Of a stretch of DNA of 64,000 bases, positions 1 to 11,665 are shown piece after piece. A model generated the notes under the pieces. That model had not been told where the DNA came from. It saw only the letters and a program-made list of their open reading frames with translations, and did no database searches. Source of the stretch: Mesocentrotus franciscanus. Taxonomy: Eukaryota > Echinodermata > Echinoidea > Camarodonta > Strongylocentrotidae. Position 1 is the first letter of the stretch. Each line of letters begins with the position of its first letter. The position numbers and the translations under genes were made by a program. The stretch is from assembly GCA_037976565.1 (NCBI GenBank), contig CP137685.1:17581980-17645979 (forward strand), given 5' to 3'.

Positions 1-1458
<1,458 letters not shown>

Positions 1459-1606
1459 CCATATATATATATATATCTACCTCAATCTAGCTCTCTGCCT
1501 CAATGTGTCATCCCCTCTTTTTCTCTTTCTTTCCCCCTTTTTTTCTTTCTCATTATTTATATTCTGTCTTTGATTCATACAAGATCTTTCTTTCTGCTCC
1601 CCCTCT

Positions 1607-1639
<33 letters not shown>

Positions 1640-1640
1640 T

Positions 1641-2145
1641 AAGTCCTTCTGTACTTGCTTCTACCAATCATGTGCATCAAGATTCCCGTAACTTGTTTGT
1701 TTTCTAAACACGCTGTAACATAAAAATATCTCACACTCTTTAAGTCATCAATTATTGAACGATATACGTGGATGTTTCACCCGATATTAACCAGTAGCCG
1801 GAAATTTCTAAGTTTTCACAAACAGTGCGAATCCTAAGCTGGTTTTGCGCCTGAGGTGGGGATAGGATACCCGTGTAAGCGGTCCGAAGGACGTAGCTTT
1901 TGAAAGCTGAAGCACGTTTTAAGCATCTGATGATTGAATCGAAGATGGACACCCAATGCCTCGAACGTCTACAATTTTCAACTGTAATTAATTAATCGCT
2001 TTCATCAACACTGACCGTGCATTTAGGAAAAGTGTACAGAGGTTGAAAATTTAGATGCGGAAGGATGTCACGGCGCCAAATAATTCCTACTTGCGAATCG
2101 GAGAACGATTTGACTGGGCCAAACGTTTTTTGTCAGTTAGTCTCC
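1641..2145. other. Unique DNA, no gene seen
   Basis: A slightly GC-richer patch at 1790-1960 has a 66-codon open frame on the minus strand. It has no recognisable motif and is not supported as a gene. Confidence 0.4.
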
Positions 2146-2165
2146 CCTCTCTCTCTCTCTCTCTC

Positions 2166-2204
<39 letters not shown>
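2146..2204. repeat. (CT)n microsatellite
   Basis: CT dinucleotide run with one CCCTTT interruption near 2165. Confidence 0.95.
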
Positions 2205-2207
<3 letters not shown>

Positions 2208-2385
2208 CCTACCTCACTTACTATCACTTGTATTTACTATCTGTTTTCTGTTTACCTACCTCATATTTCTTACCAGGCGTCTCACTCCATGACCTACTTA
2301 TTGATATTGTATGCTTATTTCATACGATTGTGCTTGTATTACATGGTCATCAACGATCATAATGCATATTAAGGCCTATAAATAC

Positions 2386-2506
2386 GGTGGCCAAGAAGGG
2401 ACATCGCATACTCTATCGCGAAGTTTGCGACGAAATATGCGACGTCGTGAATTTCGTCGTGAATCATTCGCGATTTCACGATTCGCGATGTCCCTTCTGG
2501 GCTACC
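2386..2506. mobile_element. Small inverted-repeat element (MITE-like), 121 bp
   Basis: The left end starts GGTGGCCAAGAAGGGACATC and the right end, read in reverse complement, starts GGTAGCCCAGAAGGGACATC. That is about 20 of 22 bases matching in inverted orientation. The flanks (AATAC on the left, ATATT on the right) may extend the repeat. There is no coding capacity. This is the structure of a miniature inverted-repeat DNA transposon; the superfamily cannot be assigned. Confidence 0.65.
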
Positions 2507-2585
2507 ATATTATAATTCTGGATAAATGTTCTCTACGAATTATGCGTATCATGCAAACATCATAAGTTGTTGAAATTTAGGACCT

Positions 2586-2744
2586 GGGCCCCGTATTACA
2601 AAGAGTTGATATCAATCGCAACTTATTTGCGATTGATATCAATCGCAACTATGTACATAGGAGATAGGAGACTGCAAACTTGCGATTGATTAGAGGACTT
2701 ACGATTGATTTGCATCAATCGTAACTCTTTGTAAGACGGGGCCC
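2586..2744. mobile_element. Inverted-repeat element (MITE-like), 159 bp
   Basis: The left terminus begins GGGCCCCGTATTACAAAGAG and the right terminus, read in reverse complement, begins GGGCCCCGTCTTACAAAGAG, followed on both sides by TT-GAT and further copies of an ATCAATCGCAACT-like motif. The motif ATCAATCG is repeated inside the element in both orientations. No clear target duplication is visible. It lies only 80 bp from the inverted-repeat element at 2386-2506. Confidence 0.7.
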
Positions 2745-4515
2745 TGTACTTCGCTAAAATATAAAATTACGATTCTGGTCTATAGATCTCGATAGCTTCT
2801 GTATATTAACGTGACGTAGTGTCAGGGAGCAGATGTACATGTAAAAAGTAGTCCTTTTCTCGTAGAATGCGACCTATTTTGGCTATATTTGAAATTGGCA
2901 CACTTTCAACATGTTTTTTTTTAATGTTGGTGTTGCTCTGTTATGACTTATCAAGTGTGCCTACTATCAACAAGTTATTTCAAGAGATTAGTAACTGACA
3001 CTGTAAAATGTAAAATATTAAACTAGGCTGAAATCAAATAGAATTTGGATGCATGGGCATGCTTACAAAGTCTGAATTGTAATGGAAGGTTGATGTTCTG
3101 TTTCCTGAAATTGTTTAATTGAAACGAATTGAAACGTATTTTTAAAAATGTAAAAGGAAAAGGAAGAGTATTCGGCTCGTTGAAAAGAACGTGCTTCTTG
3201 CACTGACGTAAACAAACCGGTCAGAGCCAAGGGTGGCATATCATATGACATAAGAAAGAATACTACTAGAAACTTAAAGAAACTAAATAAGATGGTATGG
3301 ACATCAATAATTACACAGTAACAAATACCTAGATAAGAATGTTAGAATTTTATTATTGTATCCCACTCTATATGCAATATTGCTAATAACGAGATTGACA
3401 CGCATACATACGCCTGCACACACAGATACATCGAAAATAAGTAAAGTGGGCAGCGTGACTCAAAGAACTAGCATGCTCACTAATGCATTCAGCGCGTAGA
3501 TAACGGAGGGCATTCATTGTCCTCCAAAACTATCTCAGTGATGTAGGCCTATATAGATCTACCTTCGAAAATATATTAAAGTTAAATTTTTAAAAGTCTT
3601 AAGGTGTTCGGCAGGTAATAACTAGTTTGGGTGACAGTATTATTTTGTATCCACATCCAATATCCATATCTGATTTTTGATAAGAAATAAACTTTAAAAA
3701 AAAAAAAAAACTATAAAATAAAAACGTACAAAGACAAAAAGGATTACTGATAGTTTTGCTTTTTTTAAGGAGGATGCCACTTCCTTCCTTTTTTAAAAAA
3801 AGCCCGTAATCCTAGATTTCTTGAGGTCAAGATAAAAGCCTTGCAAATCTCCAGGATCCGATAAAAACCGATCAAATCGTACCCATGCTGATCTTTGTGC
3901 TTCGGGGCCTAGTTCTCTCACGTGATTTTGTTACTCTGGCAAGGGTATTAACACAATCACCTATCCATCCCTAGTGAATTCGTGTTTACAAAACGATACA
4001 AGTATCCTCCTGACGCAAGGGTAATTTTCGTAATCGTTAACGGTAACTCAGTGTGCAACAAGCAAACGGAAGAAAAAAAGAAGAAAATTAATACAAAATG
4101 AGTTCAGACCTAAAGGCGGAGATTATTATCCAATATAGGAATAAAGTTTCCCCCAGAGGTTACTGGAAACTTTGTAGGTAATGTTTAATAATGGGTAGTT
4201 AAAGAACAAGATATTATATTTCCATTTGAGGTTCATGCGCTATTTCCTTTGGCATGTTCTATTGTTATATAAAGAAATATTGTGATAGGAGCAAATGTGT
4301 AATGACCAATATAATATGATGATAGTAAAGGTAATGAATACAGTTGAAAGCAAATAATAAGGAGTATAAACATATCTCCATTATTGATTTTAACAGTTAC
4401 TATGGTGAAAATGATTTCAATGATATTGATAATAATAAATGGCGTCATGGGGGTGGTCGGAAGTATGAAATTGATTAAACATAATGAAACTATATATGGC
4501 CACAGAGTGAGGGGA
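2745..4515. other. AT-rich unique DNA, no gene seen
   Basis: Only short open frames and a poly-A run near 3697-3710. No splice-supported coding segment was recognised. Confidence 0.45.
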
Positions 4516-4525
4516 AAATGTAGGA

Positions 4526-5062
4526 AGTTGACATCTTCCTCCTCATCATCTTCTCATTCTTCTTCTTCTCTTCCAATGACTGTTCTTCTGCTTCATCCTC
4601 TTCCTCCTATGTGTCTTCTTCTTTGTTTGTATTTCTTTTTCTTCCCCCTCTTCCTCGTATTGTTCGTCATGTTTCTCATTTCCTTCTTCTTACTCATCTT
4701 CTTCTTTTTCTTATTCTTCTTCATTTTTTCTTCATTTTGTTATTCTCCTTTCTATCCTTCTTCTTCTTTTCCTTTTTTTTTTCTTCTTCTCCTTTCTCTG
4801 TTTCTTTCTCCCATTCCTTTCATTATATTATTCTTCTGTTTCTTCTTCGTTCTCTTCCTTCTTCTTCTTCTTCTTCTTCTTCTTCTTCTTCTTCTTCTTC
4901 TTCTTCTTCGTTCTCTTCCTTTTTCTACTTCTTCTTCTTTTTCTTCTTCTTCTTCTTCTTCTTCTTCTTCTTCTTCTTCTTCTTCTTCTTCTTCTTCTTC
5001 TTCTTCTTCATCTTCTTCTTCTTCTTCTTCTTCTTCTTCTTCTTCTTCTTCTTCTTCTTCTT
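4526..5062. repeat. (TTC)n polypyrimidine tract
   Basis: Roughly 540 bp of nearly uninterrupted pyrimidine on the plus strand. It is irregular TTC/TCC up to 4857, then almost pure TTC triplets at 4858-4910 and 4930-5062. The complementary strand is (GAA)n. The long Ser/Leu/Phe-rich frames on the plus strand come from the triplet repeat and are not genes. Confidence 0.95.
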
Positions 5063-6121
5063 GAGGTCATCCTAATGCTGGTAAACCATTGCGACCGGCA
5101 CCCGTAGTACTTCATCGCACGTGTCACTCGTCGTCCAGTCCATACAATAGCTTACTATATTAAACAAGTTTTACTACTAATGTTTATTCCACTTTTCAAT
5201 GAGAAGCCAGATTAAATGTATTAAAGAAAACATGAGCATTAAACCAGAGGAAAAATGTATCGGATGAAACAAAAATGTTTCAATGTTAACTATTCATTTT
5301 CTGTATTTGAATGTAGTCATCTATTATGTGTAATTACATCTTTTAAATCAAGATAGACATTATTATTGGGATGTCAATAACAGTTAAAATGGAAAACAGA
5401 AGCAAACCTTCAGGACAAAGCGTAGACCTGTGAGCTTCACAAATAATGATGCATCCTAAACCGAAAATGAAAAATATCCTAAATTGAAGGGGATACATTC
5501 ACGGTAACGTTTAATCTAGTTTACCCTTCTTTGTAAGTCATTTAATCCTTTATCTATCGCTCTAAGCGATTCAAGACTATCCCCATGTAAAAAGTTCTTC
5601 ACCGAATCATAATTGTCTTGAATACGATGACAATCTTCCTTCAGCTTTAAGCGTAGTAAAAGGGAAAGCGGGTTGCGAAAAACAAATAACTGAAATCGAG
5701 TTTATGGGAGGATGCTTTTGATGGTTTGATCTATGGCGCTCGGGCAGGAATATGACAGATTTGACGAAAAACGGTTCTTTGCTTTTCCGCTTCCGATCTC
5801 GAGGGGAGAGTCCACGAAATGTGTTTCAGATCGAATCTCGGCAAACCTTTGAAATAGGACAACTTTAAATATGTGAAGAAAAAGGGATAGAAATGGAAAA
5901 GTATTTTGGTCGAATCCCTTTAAACCCTTTAAAAGAGTAAAAAATCAGGGCCTGTATTAAGAAAAACTCTTAATCATGAAATTTTGCATTTTAAAAATGC
6001 GTTTTGTTTTTGTTTTTTGTTTTTTGTTTTTTTTTAATAAAAGCGAAGGAGGCTAAGAATTTTGCCTTAAGAGTAAGTAAATATTCTTAGACTTTATCTG
6101 AAAAAAGTAGGTAAGAAACCT
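5063..6121. other. Unique DNA, no gene seen
   Basis: AT-rich, with a GTTTTTT-type run near 6001-6035. No coding or RNA feature was recognised. Confidence 0.45.
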
Positions 6122-6445
6122 CAGTGGCGGATCCAGGGGGGGGGCCCTCCCCTAGAAAAAAAAAACAGGTAAAAACACCCTTTTTTGAAAAAAGAAGTTG
6201 GGCCCCCTCCCCTGGCGCCCAAGGGGTGGCGGTGGAAAAAAATTACCCTTCCCGTAGGAAAAAATTTCGGGTGCCAAAAAAAAAAATTGTGCTCACTACC
6301 CCTGGCGCCCAAGGGGGTGCCAAATTTTTATTTTTTTGCTCACTACCCCACTGAGCGAAAATCGACCGGCACGATTTTCAAATTTTCGCACGAAGTGGGC
6401 CCCTTTTTAGGCCCCCTCCCTTGCCGCCGGCTGGATCCGCCCCTG
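6122..6445. mobile_element. hAT-type MITE with 8-bp target duplication
   Basis: Termini are CAGTGGCGGATCCAG at 6122-6136 and CTGGATCCGCCCCTG at 6431-6445, inverted repeats with one mismatch in 15. The element is flanked by AGAAACCT (6114-6121) and AGAAAGCT (6446-6453), an 8-bp direct repeat with one mismatch. Ends starting CAG with an 8-bp target duplication are the family signature of hAT transposons. Inside, the motif CCCCTGGCGCCCAAGGGG occurs twice (near 6208 and 6299). There is no transposase, so this is a non-autonomous copy. Open frames across it are incidental. Confidence 0.8.
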
Positions 6446-6462
6446 AGAAAGCTACCCTATAG

Positions 6463-7252
6463 TTAAAGGGAAATCCAACTCAAATAGACAACTACTCTAA
6501 ACGAAAGCAGACAAATCAGAGAAGTAAACTGATGAAAGTTTCAATTAAATCTGACTAAATATAAGAAAGTTATGAATTTTTGAAAGTTGTAATCACTATA
6601 CGTGTGCCCTTCAAATTGGCTGAAGCGGTAATGCCAATGTGATGTAGTGCCGGACTAGTTTCCCGTCTGTTCCAACCCAATCCAACCCAAATAGACAACT
6701 ACTCTAAACGAAAGCAGACAAATCAGAGAAGCAAACTGATGAAAGTTTCAATTAAATCTGACTAAATATAAGAAAGTTATGAATTTTTGAAAGTTGTAAT
6801 CACTATACGTATGCCCTTCAAATTGTCTGAAGCGGTAATGCCAATGTGATGTAGTGCTGGACTAGTTTCCCGTCTGTTCCAACATATAAAATGACTAAAA
6901 TTTAAATTTTTCAAATATTCATGGCTCATGATGTTCTATTCTTTTTAGAGGACCTATAATAATGTGCAATCTATAATATATTTTGAGTAATGCCCCAAGG
7001 AAGAAGGAACTTACGAGAAAAACATAACTTTGTGATATTTTCGTACACGGCAAATGGGAGAGTTATCCACGTCCTACGTCACAATCCACTTAACAAACTA
7101 CAACTGTGAAATTCGCATGGAATGAGTGATCTCATATTTCAAACATTCATATTACTATTGCCCGATTCATTTCAAACTTTTGCCATTCTGTTTCTGTTAT
7201 TTTTCTACTTTCATACAAGTCAACTTATTACAAGGGTTGCATTGCCCTTTAA
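6463..7252. mobile_element. TTAA-flanked inverted-repeat element, copy 1 (790 bp)
   Basis: It begins TTAAAGGGAAATCCAAC and ends GGGTTGCATTGCCCTTTAA, so TTAA sits at both ends and the inner 14-17 bp form an imperfect inverted repeat. The copy at 11099-11665 matches it along its whole length. TTAA at both ends is typical of piggyBac-type target sites, but the inner ends here start AGGG rather than the common CCC, so the superfamily assignment is inferred. There is no transposase frame. It starts 18 bp after the end of the hAT-type element. Confidence 0.7.
6473..6888. repeat. Internal tandem duplication, 207-bp unit x2
   Basis: The block starting CAAATAGACAACTACTC at 6481 recurs at 6688 with only a handful of substitutions. 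The period is 207 bp. The second copy of this transposon family (11099) has the block only once, so the duplication happened in this copy. Confidence 0.9.
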
Positions 7253-7898
7253 GCATACTATTGAGGATGTATAAATCTGGCCTATCTCGACGTGCGGCTG
7301 TGCACGCAACGCCGCACAGTTGACCTATATTCCCGTACAAGCTATGTAGAGCAAGCGTCCGGCGGCGCACGCAGCACGCAGAATCTAGAGCGCCTAGCTA
7401 TGTGGAATGTTGTTTGAATACACAACAGTTAAAGATCCACCCACATGCAGTCATGCCATGGAACTAGATCTACTTGTAAATTATGAATAAACTGTCGCAA
7501 AAAAATATCCATTGTCCTTGGAATTAACAATATGGAGACAGTGAATGATATGTCATCGTCATATGAGTTTGACTAACGTTAAATGTAGCTGTTTGTTTAG
7601 CTCTAGGACTAGGCTAGCAGTAGCTGATGTAAACGGTAGGCCTAATGGCATGCTAGTGCTAGCCAGCCACGAGGGTGAACTTCATGGACTCTAGGGCCTA
7701 ACCGCGGCATGAAGATATCCCTGTAAGGGCTCTTTGAAGATGTGTGACTGAACAGTAGAAAAGAGCTGCATTACAATGCAAGCAAAAATCGTCAATGTTT
7801 CTCACATTCCAGTGTTTCGTCGGTAGTTACCGGCAAACACGACGAAAATACACCTCTGGAGTGTGGATTTTGAAATGCCTGCCGAAAATCTCCCCTAT
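7253..7898. other. Unique DNA, no gene seen
   Basis: Contains a CpG-richer patch at 7280-7400. No gene recognised. Confidence 0.4.
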
Positions 7899-7998
7899 AC
7901 CGGTTTCGTCACGTGACTCTCCTCGCTTCTGTGCGATGATGCGATCGCACGCAGAGAAGCGAAAAGTCGCGCATGTGGACTACTCCAACAAACCGGTA
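7899..7998. repeat. Nested inverted repeat with ACCGGTTT ends
   Basis: ACCGGTTT at 7899-7906 is inverted as AAACCGGT near 7990. Inside, CGCTTCTGTGCGAT (7924-7937) pairs with a right arm at 7944-7961 that has 4 extra bases. It could be a small MITE or a hairpin. Confidence 0.5.
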
Positions 7999-8597
7999 TG
8001 AGCAAACACCGGCGTTTTTTGTTTGTTTTGTTTTTGCTTTTTTTTCCAGTAGTGTAAATAGAAGTCATTTTTTTTTCTTTCAAAGTGTTTTTTTGGATGT
8101 GTAAATGGGCCTTTTGCCTAAGGTGGATGTTACAATCTAGATCAGGAGGTCTTGACTTGGCTACCTTAGTTTAGTCAAACCCCTAACAATTTTGTGAGCA
8201 TCATTTCTGTTCCAATCTCCCATATATGTTTGTGTTGACTTTTCTTGCTGTGCGATTCCTATTTTATCACGCAAATTGCTTGTGCAAATTGATCTGCAGT
8301 TGACTCGCTCGACTCGACTTATTTGACTGTCCAAAATGACGTCTTCAGATCTAAGATTGTTGTCTTATCTGTCGTATAAGCTAATACCAAGACAAGTGCT
8401 TAACATGTTTATAATAAGGCTAAGGCAACTTGCTTAAACTAGACAAATCCTAAGACATTTATGTTACACTTCAGAAAAATGTATTTTGATTACAGGCCCA
8501 GATACCAGCCTACCCTTTTATTTGCGAGCAAATTGTTACAAATTGTTTTGTTTATGTATTTATTTTCTCTTGCATATTAAAGTATTTCTGCTTTACG
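7999..8597. other. AT-rich unique DNA, no gene seen
   Basis: T-rich runs near 8010-8090. Nothing else recognised. Confidence 0.4.
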
Positions 8598-8766
8598 TTT
8601 TTATTGTTCTCATTATTACTATTGCAAATAATAATATTATTTTTATTTTCATTATTGTTATCATTTTTATAATAATTACTACTAGTATTGTTATTATAAT
8701 TATCATTGTTATTCTTATCATTATCATCATTATTATTATCATTATCATCATCATCGTCGTCATTGC
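8598..8766. repeat. Degenerate (ATT)/(ATC) microsatellite
   Basis: About 170 bp of interspersed ATT, ATC and AAT triplets ending in (CAT)/(CGT) repeats. It directly abuts the LINE remnant. Confidence 0.85.
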
Positions 8767-9690
8767 AGTCAGAAATTGATGCTGTTCATCTGGATATGTT
8801 TGGTGGATGCTTGTTGATGGGAGACTTCAGTGTTGACATGTCTACTAACAGTACCTCATCTCATCGTAAACGTTGTTTGGATACCATGAGAGAGTATGGC
8901 TTCGTTCAGAAGGTTACTTCTCCTACGCGCCCATCATCCCCTAATGACATTTCTACTGGTTCTATCATTGATCTTGTGTTTACCACGCGTGATGATGCCT
9001 TGGCATATGTCGAAACCATGTCCAACCCTGTTCAGTCGGACCATCTCGCTGTTCACGTTGTTTTTCTTTCATCGAAGCCTGCCCCCAACGCCTTCAGTCC
9101 TACGGTCATTTCTTGATTGAAACAGGGAGACTTTGATCATCTTCGACGTATTTTACATCGTATACCCTGGAACTCACTTTTAGATCCGTAAAACATTGAA
9201 GAAAGTTACGAACTATTTCTCTACTTATTTCATGCTGCTGTTAAAGACGCTATCCCTAGAAGTTTAAAAAGAAATCCAAATGTTCCCCCTGGATCTCAGT
9301 TGAACTAAAGAAGGCTTAGAAGCTCATAGTACAGAAACATTCATTATTTAGAATCGCTAGAAGGACAAAAAGACGTGATGATTGGGTTGCTTAAAAAGCT
9401 ATTAGAAATAGGGTGAAGAAAGAATCTAGGAAATCCTACTGGGCTTATGTAAACTCTCTCTCTCTCTCTCTTTGCTTGTAAAGATAATAAATTCTGGTCA
9501 TTTGTACGTAATCGGAAGCATGCAGCACCACCTCTTAAATCTAAGTTCAATGATGTGAATGTATGTAAACCTTGTGATATTGCTAATGCATTCAGCGAAA
9601 GAAGTCATTGACCATGCAAGAAAGCTCCTAGTTTTGGGAAAGGTCTTCCCCGGATGATGAAGCAAGCTGTGTACATTGTTTAAATTCATG
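8767..9690 (+). pseudogene. Decayed non-LTR retrotransposon (LINE) ORF2 fragment
   Basis: The plus-strand frame through 9116 encodes the C-terminal half of an apurinic-like endonuclease domain: GDFSVDM (family GDFN-x-D), then VTSPTRP, IIDLVFTT and QSDHLAVHVVF, where SDH is the conserved terminal catalytic motif. The same frame continues after in-frame stops at 9114, 9189 and 9306 with linker sequence typical of ORF2 between endonuclease and reverse transcriptase (DAIPRS; RRTKRRDDW; NRVKKESRKSYW; KFWSFVRNRK). The reverse transcriptase is absent, so the copy is truncated at both ends. It resembles CR1/Jockey-group LINEs, but the clade is inferred. A short CT run interrupts the linker at about 9455-9473. 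It cannot encode an active element. Confidence 0.85.
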
Positions 9691-10370
9691 GGGGGCTTGG
9701 GTAATTATGTGTCAGATTAACTTTGTGTTAACTGACTTGCCCGACTTGGGTGGTATTATTTTATCAGCTTGAAGTAAAAGGTGACCGTTATTGGACATAC
9801 CCACATCACATGTTGGCATATTATTGCATGTTATAGTGTTATAACGTAGGTTAATATCATAATTTGATTGCGATTTGATCGGGAATTTGTAATAGGAGTT
9901 GAGATGGTGCACACTGTGCGTGAATGGATGTGATGACTGGAGTAATAATATTTGTAAAGCTCTCAGAGAGGGTATTCAGGTTATTATTATTTAATTTCTT
10001 AGAGCTAGAAACAATACAGAAAAGTTGTACTCTGTAAGATGAAAAATCAATAGAAAAGTATTAGATATTTTCCAAACTGACTGGGCCTATATCCAGTAAC
10101 ATAACGCATAATTTACTTGAAATCCATTACATGTCTAAGAAGGGAATTTCCCGATCTTTTACCAAAAGGTTTTCTAATATTTAGAGTCCTGTAGGGCCTG
10201 ATACAAATATCAAGTTTGCCTGAAAGAAGCCTAAGGTGGATTGCGGGAGATTTACAGAGAGCGAAATACCTAGAAAGTATCAACACATGAAAAACACGTT
10301 AGAATCGCAAATACTAGTACGTGCCTGAGTGCCAGAGAGACAATGGGGTAAGAAGTCGGAGGGAAATACA
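9691..10370. other. Unique DNA, no gene seen
   Basis: No feature recognised apart from ordinary AT-rich sequence. Confidence 0.4.
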
Positions 10371-10383
10371 GATAGCAACCGAG

Positions 10384-10426
10384 GGACAAGAGAGACAGAG
10401 ACAGAGAGAGAGAGAGAGGGGGGGGG
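10384..10426. repeat. (GA)n run with G tract
   Basis: Short GA microsatellite ending in a run of nine G. The surrounding 10427-11098 is purine-rich unique DNA without a recognised gene. Confidence 0.85.
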
Positions 10427-11098
10427 CAACATGTTGGGTCAGGAAGAAAAAAACCCTGGTAACGTGAGATTATAAAAAAATGATCACCTGATCATAATCA
10501 CGATAGAAGGGAAAATGAAGGAGAAAGGAGGAGAATAAATAACAAGATCGAACAATGATAGCGAATTGTTCAAAAAGACGTGGAAAAAGATGAATAGAAA
10601 TATGAAAAATAAAAGAAAGGAATCTGAATATTAGGCATTGTATTATACATTACAGTATTATGATTTAATAAGAAGACAATGTGCGATCGAAGTGATAAGA
10701 GGAAGGAAGAGAGACATGATAAATCATTTTTGCAGATTGTGTATTGCGTATCAATATGTGAAGATATTTAGCGTTTGACTGGAAATGAAGGAGATGCCGA
10801 CAGAATGAAAGGCCTTCAACTTATGACCCACATTCAAGTGTAAGATCCGGTGTAGAGTGTCAACGACTCTCCTGTAGGAAGGTTACAAAAGATGAGTGAT
10901 GTAGCAACGGGAGGGACTCGAGGAACATCACCCGCCTCCTCCATCCAAAGGAGTGGGAAAGGAAAGCGAAGAGAGCGTGAGGGAGAAAGAATAAAAAATA
11001 AATACAAGGGAACCCAAAAATGGTAAGTTAAATGAATAGGCCCCTGACACCAGACCCCTTCCTCCTCGCTGTGTTTGATAATAATCTACTCCCACCCC

Positions 11099-11665
11099 TT
11101 AAAGGGAAATTCAACCGAAATAGACAACCACTATAAAAGAAAGCAGAAAATCAGAGTAGCAACCTAAAAAATGTCAATCAAATTTAAAAGTTATAAACCC
11201 TGTACGTCTGGGTACTTCAAATTGGCTGAAGCGGTAATGTCAATGTGATGTAGTGTCGGACTACTTTCCGATCTGTTCCAACATATAAAATGACTAAAAT
11301 TTCAATTTTTCACAAATTCATGGCCCAGGAGGGTCTTTTCGTTTTAGAGGACCTATCATAATATGCTATCTATAATAATATAATTTTTTTTATTAGTGCC
11401 CCAAGGGAGAAGGAACTTACGAGAAAAACAGAAATTAATGATTATTTGTGTACACGGCAAATGGGAGAGTTATCTACGTCCTACGTCACAATCCACTGAC
11501 CAAACTACCAAATCGAGTTTCGCATAGACTTAGTGATCTCAAACTTCAAACATTCATAACTTCCTTACTATTCGTCCGAATCATTTCAAACTTTTGCCAT
11601 ACTGTTTCTGTTATTTTTCTGCTTTCATATAAATCAACTCATTTCAAGGGTTGGATTGCCTTTAA
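11099..11665. mobile_element. TTAA-flanked inverted-repeat element, copy 2 (567 bp)
   Basis: It starts TTAAAGGGAAATTCAACC and ends GGGTTGGATTGCCTTTAA. It is collinear with the copy at 6463-7252 but carries a single copy of the 207-bp block. Shared internal landmarks include GAAGCGGTAATG, TTTAGAGGACCTAT and TACACGGCAAATGGGAGAG. It has no coding capacity. The two copies are in the same orientation. Confidence 0.8.

Noticed and set aside
4384..5075. Ser/Leu/Phe-rich ORFs of 154-226 codons
   Set aside because: They are translations of the TTC repeat; all frames stay open because of composition.
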